From contig NZ_LMKM01000006.1 in NCBI RefSeq assembly GCF_001421515.1, positions 62,001-126,000 of the forward strand: 64,000 bases of DNA, written 5' to 3'. Below the pieces are notes generated by a model. It ran no database searches. It had not been told where the DNA came from and saw nothing but the letters and a program-made list of their open reading frames with translations. The position numbers and the translations under genes were made by a program. Source of the stretch: Pedobacter sp. Leaf216 (GTDB taxonomy: Bacteria; Bacteroidota; Bacteroidia; Sphingobacteriales; Sphingobacteriaceae). This document shows, in pieces, positions 46,177 to 55,219 of the stretch (the first letter of the stretch is position 1; every line of letters begins with the position of its first letter).

Positions 46177-46408
46177 GTTTGAAAAAAAATAAGTTTGACC
46201 AAGGCACTTGGTGAGGTGATTTAAATTTTGAAAAGTTTGGCTTTGCATAAAAGACAATCTATGGCCTTGCGGCCTTTAAAAACCTTGGAATATTCCCCTA
46301 AGCCTTTCCCTAACCAACGCCTGGGGATACCACCTTAGCAGATTGTTGGTGAGAAACTAAAAGACTCTTTGCCACTAAAGTTGTTGCTCAAATGCGCAAA
46401 ATATTTAA

Positions 46409-47323
46409 TTAAATTTGAAGCAGCACAGGAAGGTATAATTCACTGGCCGTTTGAGCTGACTTCCACAACTTTCTGGCTAGTGTCTCATCCGTTGCAACAT
46501 CTTCTATGGAAGCCGGAGCTGGATAGCCCCTCAACCCTCCGTCTGCGTCAGGCCCATAAAATCCACCTCCAACTACATCCGGTGACACTGATGCGTATAA
46601 AATCGATAATGCACCTTGATCAACCTCCATGGATGGCCCCAATTGCGCTGCAAAACCATTTAACTCTTCGGCGCTCATATGTCGTGAGAGGTCACTTTTG
46701 GTGACTCCGGGATGAGCGGCAACGGATAGGACTCGGTCGCCTTGAGTCGAAATTCTGCGTTGTAATTCTAATGAGAATAACAGATCTGCAAGTTTGCTTT
46801 GACAATACTCCCGGAAGGGGTCATATGATTTTTCGGATTTAAGATTATCGAAATCGATGCCACCGTAAGTATAGGCTAGGCTCGTCACCGTTACAATGCG
46901 GGACTTCTCATGCTGAGCGAGCAGGGGGTAAAGGTGAGCGGTCAGCGCAAAGTGTCCTAAAAAATTTACTCCATACTGAGATTCGTAACCTTCGGCCGTA
47001 TAGGAAAGGGGCGGATTCATTATGCCGGCATTATTGATGAGCAGGTGAAGAGGTATAGCTTTTTCCTTAATACCCTCAGCAAAGCGGGATACGGATGATA
47101 GGCTTGACAAATCAAGCTGTGCGGCTTCGAGCTTCCCAGATTTAGGTTGTTTTTCAATTTCGGCAATAGCGGACTGGGCTTTGGTAATATCTCGGCATGC
47201 TAGAATTACATGTGCACCTTTTTCATATAGAGCTTTAGCAGTTTCAAAACCAATACCACTGTTTGCGCCTGTAATGATCACGGTTTTACCGGATTGATCT
47301 GTTATATCTTTTGTTGACCACAT
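46409..47323 (-). CDS. SDR of the retinol-dehydrogenase/WWOX-like type
   Basis: A 304-residue SDR of the longer subgroup: TGANSGIG, NNAGIMNPPLSYTAEGYESQYGVNFLGHFALT, VTSLAYT and the YCQSK active site. These features match retinol dehydrogenase-like proteins, which often act on bulky or lipophilic alcohols. All catalytic residues are intact. It has its own promoter with the best palindrome in the window (10-bp arms) at 47393-47418. Confidence 0.92.
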   Translation of the reverse strand: MWSTKDITDQSGKTVIITGANSGIGFETAKALYEKGAHVILACRDITKAQSAIAEIEKQPKSGKLEAAQLDLSSLSSVSRFAEGIKEKAIPLHLLINNAGIMNPPLSYTAEGYESQYGVNFLGHFALTAHLYPLLAQHEKSRIVTVTSLAYTYGGIDFDNLKSEKSYDPFREYCQSKLADLLFSLELQRRISTQGDRVLSVAAHPGVTKSDLSRHMSAEELNGFAAQLGPSMEVDQGALSILYASVSPDVVGGGFYGPDADGGLRGYPAPASIEDVATDETLARKLWKSAQTASELYLPVLLQI

Positions 47324-47366
47324 ATTTCTATTTTTTTTATAATCAGGATTAACTTAATTTATGGTG

Positions 47367-47418
47367 CAATATTAAGCAGATTGATTACGACAGCATATCA
47401 CCTAAATCGGTGATATGC
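47367..47418 (-). promoter_or_regulatory. palindrome-type promoter of the SDR 46409-47323
   Basis: A 26-bp interrupted palindrome, GCATATCACC and GGTGATATGC with a TAAATC spacer (47393-47418). On the minus strand, 22 nt after the GGTGAT core, lies TAATATTG (47374-47367), a near match to the TAnnTTTG -7 consensus. Confidence 0.72.
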
Positions 47419-47524
47419 TTGGTGTTGAGACAGTTGGTGAATCCAGGAGCCTGACCTGCGTATTTGCTGTTCCCTGTAAATACAACTCATGTGAAACTAG
47501 ATGTGGTTAGTGATGATCACCTAA

Positions 47525-49120
47525 TTATTGCGCTTGCGCAGCTATGAGTTTGGCAGCATATTCAGCAATCATGAGTGTGGGTGCATTGGTATTGGCTGCT
47601 GGAATAACCGGCATTATGGAAGCATCTACAATGCGCAAGCCACGGATTCCGTGAACTTGTAGCTTTGGGTTCACTACTGCGTCTTTATCTGTACCCATGC
47701 TGCAGGTCCCGACCGGATGGGCATAGCTGCCTGCTGCGTCCTTTATAAATTCTGCGATTTCCTTTTTGTTTTTCACTTTAACATGTATTTTTTTAATCAG
47801 CTCAGCCATTTCAGGCTGTGAGGCGAGCTCAAGTGCAATCTCAACAGAATTCACGAGTGCCTCAAAGTCCGCTTTCTCACCCAAAAGGTTTGCATCAATA
47901 TGCAGTGGAGCATCCGCGTTGGAAGACTTCAGTTTCAGTATCCCTCGGCTTTTAACCTGTATCAGGGCAGGTGCAATACTAAAGCAGTTAAGGGGGAAGG
48001 TAGTTTTTGCAGCAATGGCCTGTGATACAAACGGGACTTGCCCGCTTAATAGCATGAGGTCGGGGCGGCTAAGTTTCAGATTACTTTTCCAATAGGCCAC
48101 AGCGCCCGAAAGATTGTTATTCACCGCTCCTAACGGAACCTTGGCTTCAAAAACCAACCCTTGCAAAAGCACATGATCATGCAGGTTCTTTCCTACGCCG
48201 TTTAGATCGAGTTTTGGGCTTATGCCAAGTGCCTTAAGCTCTTGCCAGGGACCGATACCAGAAAGCATTAGCAACTTTGGTGATTCAATAGCCCCGGCGG
48301 ACAGAACCACTTCTGTCCCTGCCTTGACTATTATTCTGTTTTTGAACCAGTTAAATTCTACGCCGGTGCAGCGGTCGCCTGTAATTTCTATTTTATTTAC
48401 CTTGGCATTAGTAAGCACCGTAAGCCTTTCGTTGTTTAGGACTGGCTCGAGATAACCATTAAAAGGACTGCATCGTTTACCTTCGCTGATATTTGCCACC
48501 ATCTGCCCCACCCCTTCAGGTGATCGACCGTTAGTATCTTTCAGAAACGGCATACCGAAAGATTGGGCGGCATTAATCAATCTCTCCGACACGATATGTG
48601 AAGGGTTGGTCCGCTCAATCCTTACTGGTCCGCCTGCACCATGGAAGTCACTCTCACCATCTTCCCAGTCCTCAATTTTTTTGAAGAAAGGCAGCACTGA
48701 TTGAAAGTCCCATCCTTGGTTTCCCATATTTGCCCATCCGTTATAATCATCCTGATGACCTCGGGCCCATACCATTCCATTGATGCTCCCCGAGCCGCCA
48801 AGCACCTTACCACGCGGCAGGTTTAATAGATTATTTCCGGTATTCTTTGAAGACTCGTATCGCAGATCGTAGTCCACTATTGAGCCGATATTTTGTGGCC
48901 AGAGCCTTGCATCGGTTATCGAGCTAATGTTCACCCCATCAGAGGCGCTTTCGAGCAGAAGGATAGTCGCATCTGTAGTATCCAGCAGGCGTCTGGTTAA
49001 GGCACAGCCTGCGGAGCCGCCACCAATAATAATGTAGTCGTACTTTCCTTGGAGTTTCTTATTGCCCGGAGTTGTAGGGGCACTTTGCTTTAAATCTTGC
49101 GCTTTATTCATAGGTTTCAT
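47525..49120 (-). CDS. GMC-family FAD oxidoreductase
   Basis: A 531-residue flavoprotein. The FAD-binding motif is YIIIGGGSAGCALTRRLL; the GMC signature regions LPRGKVLGGSGSINGMVWARG and VVLSAGAIESPKLLMLSGIGP are present; the catalytic His-Asn/His pair fits YAHPVGTCSMG and PAANTNAPTLMIAEYAA. Related enzymes include choline, alcohol and sugar dehydrogenases; the substrate is unclear. Residue 4 (position 49111) is an alternative start. The promoter carries a palindrome with a perfect TAnnTTTG -7 element. Confidence 0.92.
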   Translation of the reverse strand: MKPMNKAQDLKQSAPTTPGNKKLQGKYDYIIIGGGSAGCALTRRLLDTTDATILLLESASDGVNISSITDARLWPQNIGSIVDYDLRYESSKNTGNNLLNLPRGKVLGGSGSINGMVWARGHQDDYNGWANMGNQGWDFQSVLPFFKKIEDWEDGESDFHGAGGPVRIERTNPSHIVSERLINAAQSFGMPFLKDTNGRSPEGVGQMVANISEGKRCSPFNGYLEPVLNNERLTVLTNAKVNKIEITGDRCTGVEFNWFKNRIIVKAGTEVVLSAGAIESPKLLMLSGIGPWQELKALGISPKLDLNGVGKNLHDHVLLQGLVFEAKVPLGAVNNNLSGAVAYWKSNLKLSRPDLMLLSGQVPFVSQAIAAKTTFPLNCFSIAPALIQVKSRGILKLKSSNADAPLHIDANLLGEKADFEALVNSVEIALELASQPEMAELIKKIHVKVKNKKEIAEFIKDAAGSYAHPVGTCSMGTDKDAVVNPKLQVHGIRGLRIVDASIMPVIPAANTNAPTLMIAEYAAKLIAAQAQ

Positions 49121-49131
49121 TTTTACAAAAC

Positions 49132-49179
49132 CAAAAGTAGCAGCACTGCAGGCTCCGAAAAATCACCTTTAAAGGTGAG
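49132..49179 (-). promoter_or_regulatory. palindrome-type promoter of the GMC gene
   Basis: Plus-strand palindrome ATCACC TTTAAA GGTGAG (49162-49179). On the minus strand a 22-nt gap leads to TACTTTTG (49139-49132), a full match to TAnnTTTG. It is only a few bases upstream of the GMC start codon, which suggests either a very short leader or initiation at the internal Met at 49111. Confidence 0.7.
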
Positions 49180-49388
49180 GCCATCCCCTATCGGAGGTGC
49201 AGTCTAGTCTTCAATCCAAGACTCATCAGCATCTATAAATCGGAAAAAGCAACATGCTGGATCCCTTTTAATAGCGGTGTAATCCAACATTTTACACTAG
49301 AAAATTCCGCTAGGTTGGAGTAAATCCAAGCGTTTCTCAGGACATTGGCTTGGTCTATCATATTGGGTAATACTAGAAAATAAATAGT

Positions 49389-49840
49389 ATGAACAAAAAC
49401 CATTGGCTTTTCGGGGCACATTTAAGTATCCATGCAGATGAGCAAAAGACTGCCGGAACATATGACATGGTTGAGGGAACTATGCAAAGAGGGATGGAAA
49501 CTCCCATGCATGAACACACCAAATATTCAGAACATGTCTATACGCTGGAAGGTGAGATCACCATTTACACCTCTATGGAAATTGTGGTATGAAACCTGGT
49601 GTCGATTATTTCACTGCGGTAAATACGCCTCACGCGATAGCTCCAATGGGCGAAGGTAATAACAGATTGCTAGTTGTAGCAATATCCTAGTGGATTTGCT
49701 AAACTTATACCGAATGTTGGAACGCCTGATGACGGGCATAAGCCTAACTCTATCTGAAAATGCGAAACAGGCGATGCAGCGGTTTATGATTGCTAGCACT
49801 AAAATTGGGCGATGAGATATTGGGCGCTGGGAACAGAGGG
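49389..49840 (+). pseudogene. decayed cupin gene, paralogue of 60200-60649
   Basis: The first 67 codons (MNKNHWLFGAHLSIHADEQ onward) read as a cupin N-terminus up to TIYTSMEIVV and stop at 49590. The remaining cupin similarity continues in other frames: YFTAVNTPHAIAPMGEGNNRLLVVAIS, then GFAKLIPNVGTP, then AMQRFMIASTKIGDEILGAGNRG. These match in order the intact protein at 60200-60649 (IPTNVPHCLINP, GFSKLIRAVGLP, MALAMQIMAEVGDSIIAPPGSRP). At least three frame changes or stops are needed to join them, so it is a broken copy and no longer makes the full protein. Confidence 0.85.
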
Positions 49841-49932
49841 AAGCCAAAGCTAAATCAAGTATGCCCCCATGCAAAAATTGCTGGGGGCTTGATCATCACC
49901 TAATAATGGTCCATTGAGGATTGGTGGCTATG

Positions 49933-50580
49933 TTAAACGATATTCTGATGAATTGCTTTGGCTACAACTTCGGTAAGGGATGCGACATGCAGTTTTTCAT
50001 AAATTTTTTTGATATGGCTTCTTACTGTTTCATAGCTTATATTTAATTCATAACCAATCATTTTATGGCTCAATCCGTTTACAATTGCAGAGAGCACTTC
50101 TTTTTCTCTTGCAGTAAGATTGTATTCTTCGTTTGTCACCGAGCGCTTGTTACGATAATCATATTGTAGTCTTGTAAGCACTTTCCGGGCGATTGAGGGA
50201 CTCATTGGTGCCCCGCCGGCCCGCAGGTCTTTGATGGAATCTATCAGCGAACTATTTAAGCGGTTTTTTAGAATATATCCGGATGCTCCAACGGAAATTG
50301 CATCAAAGATGCGCTCATCATCCTCAAAAACTGTTTGAATAAGCACCTGAACAAGGGGAAACTCCATTGTCAGGACTCTAATTGCCTCGATCCCATTCAA
50401 ACCGGGCATCTCGATATCCATTAATACAATATCAGGCCTTGAAATGCGAACCTGCTCCACGCAATCCATCGCATTTTCAAAACTTCCAACAATTTCGAAT
50501 ATGGGATCCGTTGATAGCAGCCTGATAATGCTGTCGCGAATATTCTTGTTATCATCAAATATGGCTAGTCTAATGCTCAT
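49933..50580 (-). CDS. LuxR/NarL-type response regulator, intact
   Basis: A 215-residue regulator with a receiver (IFDDNKN, Asp in IVLMDIEMP, Lys in YILKN) that closely resembles the one at 40534-41136, and a complete LuxR helix-turn-helix (YNLTAREKEVLSAIVNGLSHKMIGYELNISYETVRSHIKKIYEKLHVASLTEVVAKAIHQ). No kinase gene is adjacent. It is in line with the MFS-nitroreductase genes (64 nt gap), so it may be expressed from the promoter at 52697, which carries the palindrome. I propose this regulator, possibly phosphorylated by the propeller kinase, as the palindrome-binding protein. Confidence 0.93.
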   Translation of the reverse strand: MSIRLAIFDDNKNIRDSIIRLLSTDPIFEIVGSFENAMDCVEQVRISRPDIVLMDIEMPGLNGIEAIRVLTMEFPLVQVLIQTVFEDDERIFDAISVGASGYILKNRLNSSLIDSIKDLRAGGAPMSPSIARKVLTRLQYDYRNKRSVTNEEYNLTAREKEVLSAIVNGLSHKMIGYELNISYETVRSHIKKIYEKLHVASLTEVVAKAIHQNIV

Positions 50581-50644
50581 GTTATCTGTTTTATATACCT
50601 TACACTTTCTTTACTCTGTCTGCTCCTTGGCATTTAGCCTTAAA

Positions 50645-51364
50645 TTATTGAACAGCATCCAACTCAGGCTGATCATAGAAAGCAGAAACTTCACCGAGCG
50701 TTTTCCTTTTCAGATCAGGAACGAAACAGTCCATTGCCGGATAACCTATCGGGAGTAACAAAAACGGTTTTTCGTTTTCCGGTCTTTGAAGTACTTTGGA
50801 TAAAAAATTCATTGGACTTGGTGTGTGTGGCAAAGTCGCAAGTCCGGCATTGTGAATGGCTGCCATCAGAAATCCACAGGCCAAGCCAACTGATTCGTTG
50901 ACATAATAATTATTTATCTTTTCGTTATCCTTTCCGATATCATAGGATTTCTTGAATGCTATAATAAGCCAGGGCGCGGTCTCCAGAAAAGGTTTATGCC
51001 AGTCAGTACCAAATGGTTTTAATGCTTCCAGCCATTTTTCCGGCATCCGGCTTTGATAGTTTTCAAACTCCTCCTTTTCTGCAGCCTGCCTGATTTGTTT
51101 TTTAACCACCGGGTCTGATACGGCACAAAAAACCCAGGGCTGCTTATGAGCGCCTGATGGCGCTGTTGAGGCTGCAAGAATCAGCTGTTCGATTACCGTT
51201 TTGGGAACCCATTGGTCTGAAAAATCCCGAATTGTACGTCGCTGATCTATCCAGCTCAGAAATTCCTGACTTTTTGTTAGCATCTCTTTATGATCGACGA
51301 AAGGCTTAGAATAGGACACATATGGGAATCCATCGATAATTTTTGTTTCTACTTTGTTTTCCAT
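50645..51364 (-). CDS. nitroreductase-family protein
   Basis: A 239-residue flavoprotein. The FMN-binding pattern RRTIRDFSDQWVP, then AASTAPSGAHKQPWVF, and the C-terminal LPIGYPAMDCFVPDLKRKTLGEVSAFY place it in the NfsA/FRP-like nitroreductase superfamily, which reduces quinones, nitroaromatics or enones with NAD(P)H. It follows the MFS gene by 43 nt and precedes the intact response regulator. Confidence 0.9.
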   Translation of the reverse strand: MENKVETKIIDGFPYVSYSKPFVDHKEMLTKSQEFLSWIDQRRTIRDFSDQWVPKTVIEQLILAASTAPSGAHKQPWVFCAVSDPVVKKQIRQAAEKEEFENYQSRMPEKWLEALKPFGTDWHKPFLETAPWLIIAFKKSYDIGKDNEKINNYYVNESVGLACGFLMAAIHNAGLATLPHTPSPMNFLSKVLQRPENEKPFLLLPIGYPAMDCFVPDLKRKTLGEVSAFYDQPELDAVQ

Positions 51365-51407
51365 TTCAAGAAAGTTTATATGTATGTTTTTTTAAGGTAT
51401 GATTGCG

Positions 51408-52652
51408 CTATTTCTCAATATAATCGATATCTGCGGCGAATGTTTCGGTTGTTCTGCTCAATGCCCAAAAGGCGATGACGAGGGTGATTAGGCCTACGAT
51501 AGCTCCTGCGAGAATCAGTGATCCGCCCAGCAAACCTTTCAGGTATTGAAATAGAAAAGAAAGTGGTATAACAGCGCCCCTTACGAAGTTTGGAACAGTC
51601 GTGGTAACGGTTGCGCGGATATTTGTCCCGAACTGTTCGGCGGCAATGGTCAGAAAAAGTACCCAGTATCCTGCGGCAAAGCCAAAAAACGTGCATACCG
51701 CATAAAAACCCAACAGACTAAGATCCTGTAATGTGAGGTATAGGAATATCGCAATTGCGGTTAAGGACAGAAATACAAATACTGCTTTTACACGGCTTTT
51801 AAGATACTGGCTTAGCATTCCGCTTACCACATCACCGACTACGGTTCCCCCATAGCAACAAGCTATGGCCAGGCCTGCATTTACAGTCCCATGAACGCCT
51901 AGCGATTTTCCAAATTCAGGCGATAAGGTGATCAGTATTCCAACACCAAACCATAATGGAAGACCAAGCAGGATACATTTCAGGTATTTTAAAAATCGCC
52001 TACGCTCACTGAACAGCGAGATAAACTTACCCAGGTGTTGCCCGGTTGACTTTGCCTGGTTGAACATTCCGGATTCAGCAACCCTAACCCTTAATATCAA
52101 TAGGCAAAGTCCCAGAATTCCCCCTGTTATGAACGCTGTACGCCAGTCAAATACCTGCGCCATAAAGTGTGCGGCTACCGCTCCGCTGATTCCGACTCCG
52201 GCGATAACGGTGGTTGCGTATCCACGCTTTTCTTTTGGCATGAGCTCTACCACCAATGTTACCCCCGCGCCCAATTCACCAGCCAAACCAAAGCCGGCAA
52301 TGAAGCGGAAAAAGGCATATTGTTCAACAGAGGTTACAAAGCCGTTTGCAATATTGGCCAGGGAATAAATCAGAATCGAAGACATCAGAACCGTCAGTCG
52401 CCCTTTCTTATCTCCCAGAATGCCCCAAAAAACTCCGCCTATCATCAGTCCGGCCATCTGAATGTTGAGCAGAAAAATACCTGATGTTGTTGCATGCTCA
52501 CCGGTTAATCCTAGAGACTTAAGGCTTGGCAGGCGAACAATACTAAAAAGAAGGAGATCATAAATATCAACAAAATAGCCTAGCGAAGCCAGTACGATGG
52601 CCGCGATGGGAAAGGTATGTTGAGGTCTATTTGATAACTTGGCTGTGTTCAT
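51408..52652 (-). CDS. MFS transporter, metabolite:H+ symporter type
   Basis: A 414-residue membrane protein with twelve predicted helices. It has the MFS cytoplasmic loop GGVFWGILGDKKGRLTVL and the RFIAGFGLAGELGAGVTLVVELMPKEKRGYAT segment of the sugar- or metabolite:proton symporter branch. This branch imports organic acids, aromatic acids or sugars, in contrast with the exporters at 845 and 29294. Its upstream region combines both promoter elements, copy M at 52760 and a palindrome at 52697. Confidence 0.87.
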   Translation of the reverse strand: MNTAKLSNRPQHTFPIAAIVLASLGYFVDIYDLLLFSIVRLPSLKSLGLTGEHATTSGIFLLNIQMAGLMIGGVFWGILGDKKGRLTVLMSSILIYSLANIANGFVTSVEQYAFFRFIAGFGLAGELGAGVTLVVELMPKEKRGYATTVIAGVGISGAVAAHFMAQVFDWRTAFITGGILGLCLLILRVRVAESGMFNQAKSTGQHLGKFISLFSERRRFLKYLKCILLGLPLWFGVGILITLSPEFGKSLGVHGTVNAGLAIACCYGGTVVGDVVSGMLSQYLKSRVKAVFVFLSLTAIAIFLYLTLQDLSLLGFYAVCTFFGFAAGYWVLFLTIAAEQFGTNIRATVTTTVPNFVRGAVIPLSFLFQYLKGLLGGSLILAGAIVGLITLVIAFWALSRTTETFAADIDYIEK

Positions 52653-52696
52653 TTAAGTGATTGTTAGGTAGTAAATACTAATGGTTACGTTTGGTG

Positions 52697-52744
52697 CGAA
52701 ATTAACATTGCTGGTATTACAGGGGAATCACCTATATGGGGGAT
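52697..52744 (-). promoter_or_regulatory. palindrome-type promoter of the MFS-nitroreductase-regulator unit
   Basis: Plus-strand palindrome ATCACC TATATG GGGGAT (52727-52744), with a 22-nt gap on the minus strand to TAATTTCG (52704-52697), one base off TAnnTTTG. It lies 16 nt from the -7 element of copy M, so two regulators could act on the same operon. Confidence 0.65.
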
Positions 52745-52759
52745 GTATGATTTCAGTGA

Positions 52760-52823
52760 TAAATTTCAGATTAAAAACCCGCTTAAAGTTGGCAAATCCA
52801 AAGAATCGATTATGAATTTCAAT
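52760..52823 (-). promoter_or_regulatory. AraC-type regulon promoter element, copy M
   Basis: Minus strand: box 1 ATTGAAATTCATAA (52823-52810), box 2 TTTGGATTTGCCAA (52802-52789), and a TTTA -7 element at 52763-52760. Spacing is 21 bp and 35 nt. It is 107 nt upstream of the MFS start. Confidence 0.7.
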
Positions 52824-52885
52824 GATTTGAGCACTATGAGTTTGACCTTTAGAAGCACGCCTTTGAGGAAGAAGTATGAAGATGA

Positions 52886-53353
52886 CTAATTAACACTATT
52901 TATAGTGACAGACTGAAGAAATGCAAGCATTTTTTCGGCATGGCCCGTACTGTCAAAGAATGCCCGGTATTTATAGCGGACGATGCCCTCTTCATCAATA
53001 AGAAAGGTTTCCCGACCACTAAAAATATGTGAATTTTTAACTCCAAAACTTTTTAACACCATATTACCAATGTCGCTGAGCAGAATAAAAGGCAACTTGT
53101 TATCAGCTGCGAAATGAGCATGGCTACTAATTTCGCCAAAATTTATCCCCACCACAATCACACCTGATTGCGTAAATTCTGGAAAGCTGTCGCGAAAAGC
53201 ACAGGCTTGCCTGGTGCAGAATACACTGTCATCCTTTGGATAAAAAAAAATTACTATTTTCTTTCCACAATAGTCTCTACTCCTGAATATCTTTCCATAT
53301 TGATCGCGCAAAGTAAAATCTTCTATAGGGTCTCCTATACTTAATGTGGTCAT
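52886..53353 (-). CDS. peroxiredoxin, BCP/PrxQ type
   Basis: About 155 residues from the Met at 53353 (MTTLSIGDPIEDF), matching the start of the paralogue at 22440; an upstream Met at 53383 adds ten. Peroxidatic and resolving cysteines (Cys46 and Cys51) lie in FCTRQACAFRDSF. It is a thioredoxin-dependent hydroperoxide reductase. It has no obvious copy of either regulon element directly upstream in its own direction. Confidence 0.9.
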   Translation of the reverse strand: MTTLSIGDPIEDFTLRDQYGKIFRSRDYCGKKIVIFFYPKDDSVFCTRQACAFRDSFPEFTQSGVIVVGINFGEISSHAHFAADNKLPFILLSDIGNMVLKSFGVKNSHIFSGRETFLIDEEGIVRYKYRAFFDSTGHAEKMLAFLQSVTINSVN

Positions 53354-53547
53354 GCTGTTTATTTTTTCAAAATTACCAGACAAATCAGCAGGAAATATTA
53401 ACCAGAGTTAATATCGTACAGGGAAATTTTCTATTGCAGATGCATTTTTTTGGTTAGCGTACGGCAACACATTTCCGCCTGACTTACGCATACAGCATGC
53501 ATAAAACTGAGCTCATGAATGATTTTCACGATTTTGATTCTCGAGAA

Positions 53548-53618
53548 TTCACCCAAATCGGGGATGCTGTCCTCCCTATTTGAGGGATTTTAGAGGTGGG
53601 GTTAAATTTGGACTTTTG
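53548..53618 (+). promoter_or_regulatory. tandem palindromes and -7 element of the YdhR-like gene
   Basis: Two palindrome-like sites 23 bp apart: TTCACC CAAATC GGGGAT (53548-53565) and CCTCCC TATTTG AGGGAT (53571-53588). The second is followed after 22 nt by GACTTTTG (53611-53618), a near match to TAnnTTTG. Confidence 0.55.
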
Positions 53619-53656
53619 CCATGTGGTTCAATAGTGAACCGGTTTAATTTTTAGTC

Positions 53657-53962
53657 ATGCACGCACAAATTTTCACCTACGTGATTGACCTTCCAAACCA
53701 GGAAGATTACGTCGCACAATTTACCGATCCTTTTGCAGCCCCGGTTGCAGCAGCTAAAGGCCTATATTCAAAAGTATGGATGGCTGATTTTGATCAAAAG
53801 TTTGCAAGTTTCTATGTTTGGGAAACCAAAGCGGATATGGAAGCATTTATGGCTTCTGAGATTATTGAGCAGGTTGGACAATTGCCATTTTTAAAAAGCC
53901 TGATAATAACAGATTACCCCGTTGTGGAAGATGCTTCCAGGATTACCAAAGGTATCCGCTAA
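53657..53962 (+). CDS. YdhR/ABM-like small monooxygenase-fold protein
   Basis: A 101-residue protein. The sequence MHAQIFTYVIDLPNQEDYVAQFTDPFAAPVAAAKGLYSKVWMADFDQKFASFYVWETKADMEAFMASEI resembles YdhR-like putative monooxygenases with a ferredoxin-like fold, which are thought to act on aromatic compounds without cofactor. No catalytic residues can be assigned with confidence. It has its own promoter (53548-53618) and a strong hairpin after it. Confidence 0.75.
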   Translation: MHAQIFTYVIDLPNQEDYVAQFTDPFAAPVAAAKGLYSKVWMADFDQKFASFYVWETKADMEAFMASEIIEQVGQLPFLKSLIITDYPVVEDASRITKGIR

Positions 53963-53969
53963 GCAGCAA

Positions 53970-54001
53970 CTAACCTGCAATTGGAATTAATTGCAGGTTA
54001 G
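53970..54001. terminator. 13-bp perfect hairpin between convergent genes
   Basis: CTAACCTGCAATT and AATTGCAGGTTAG with a 6-nt loop, between the YdhR-like gene and the cytochrome gene. It probably ends transcription from both sides, although the flanking T-runs are short. Confidence 0.7.
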
Positions 54002-54043
54002 TATTCTCCTGGTACCTGGTGCGAAAAACTACCCCAACATGTA

Positions 54044-54676
54044 TTATAATTTTTTAGGTGCGTAGCCACCCTTGTTTAACCACTCTATCCAGGCTCTTTT
54101 AAACTCCGAATGGCTTAAGGGCGGTTTTGTTCTTCCTTCTCCCGGGTTCCATGCCGATAATACCAACCCATCATCGGCATGTTCAATTAATTGCTGAAGG
54201 TTTTTATGGCCGTTTTGTTTCTTATCGACAATCTGCCTGGCAAGCTGGTCTGGGGAACGGCCCTGAAATATCATCTTCATGTTTGCAGGTGGCAAATGCC
54301 AGTTAGGATTTCCGGGGGGTGTATGAAGGCCTGGAGAATTACCGGGCTGGTGACAATTTGCGCATTTCATCGCATAGAGCCCTTTACCTTCAGATCCGCG
54401 TTTTGGCGACATGGTATGCAGATGGCTGTCATCACCTTGAAGGGGAATATCCCCTGCGGGATGACAATTCATGCAACGCGGACTCATTAATACGCGATAA
54501 ACCTTCTTAAATGCGGTTACAGAAGCAAGGCTATCTTTTATAATTTTTGTTGGGATCTTAGAAATAGATGGCGTCTTTGCTACATTTAAGCCCAAAGCCA
54601 TAAAGGTGATGGCTAAGGAGATCACGAACAGGATTAACGTTTTTTCATAACCCGTTTTTTGATTTTCGTACTTCAT
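54044..54676 (-). CDS. dihaem c-type cytochrome, Isoquinoline-oxidoreductase-like electron partner
   Basis: A 210-residue protein with an N-terminal membrane-anchoring or export helix ([16 protein letters not shown]) and two haem-binding motifs, CMNCH and CANCH, about 38 residues apart. Its start overlaps the stop of the 2Fe-2S gene by four nucleotides, so it is translationally coupled. It would carry electrons from the molybdenum enzyme to the respiratory chain on the periplasmic side, as known for three-component aldehyde or isoquinoline dehydrogenases. Confidence 0.88.
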   Translation of the reverse strand: MKYENQKTGYEKTLILFVISLAITFMALGLNVAKTPSISKIPTKIIKDSLASVTAFKKVYRVLMSPRCMNCHPAGDIPLQGDDSHLHTMSPKRGSEGKGLYAMKCANCHQPGNSPGLHTPPGNPNWHLPPANMKMIFQGRSPDQLARQIVDKKQNGHKNLQQLIEHADDGLVLSAWNPGEGRTKPPLSHSEFKRAWIEWLNKGGYAPKKL

Positions 54677-55152
54677 TTTTCATTGCCCTTCCCACCATTT
54701 AATTTTGCTGCAAGGTGTATAGCCTTCCTGATCCTTGGATAAGTACCGCACCTGCATATGTTTCCCGCCATGGCATCATCAATGTCGCGATCAGTCGGAT
54801 TGGGGTTTTCACGGAGCAGTACCGCGGCGGACATAATCTGTCCCGAGTGACAATAGCCACATTGAGGAACATTTTCCTCATTCCATGCCAATTGCAGGGG
54901 GTGACTGTTATCCATGGAAAGACCTTCGATAGTTGTAATATTCTGGTGGTTCGCCCGATCACATTTGGTGACACATGATCTTATTGCCTCACCGTTCAGA
55001 TGAACCACGCATGCACCGCATTGCGCAACGCCGCAACCGAACTTTGTGCCGGTCAAACCTATAACTTCTCTCAGGGCCCATAGCAGGGGCATTTCCGGAT
55101 CAACATCAAGCTGATACGTTTTTTGGTTTACGGTCAGTGAAATCATGGTCAT
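54673..55152 (-). CDS. 2Fe-2S subunit of a molybdenum hydroxylase
   Basis: A 159-residue protein with the two xanthine-oxidase-type clusters: plant-ferredoxin-like CGVAQCGAC with a following SCVTKC, and the four-helix CGYCHSGQ...NICRCGTY. It transfers electrons from the molybdopterin site to the cytochrome. The start at 55146 (MISLTVNQK) is an alternative. It lacks its own signal peptide, so it is likely exported as a complex with the Tat-signal large subunit. Confidence 0.93.
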   Translation of the reverse strand: MTMISLTVNQKTYQLDVDPEMPLLWALREVIGLTGTKFGCGVAQCGACVVHLNGEAIRSCVTKCDRANHQNITTIEGLSMDNSHPLQLAWNEENVPQCGYCHSGQIMSAAVLLRENPNPTDRDIDDAMAGNICRCGTYPRIRKAIHLAAKLNGGKGNEK

Positions 55153-55219
55153 TGGTTTTAGTTTCGATATATACTTGCAGATTCGGAGTGATAACTTTTC
55201 AGGTGAATGGTTTTATAAT

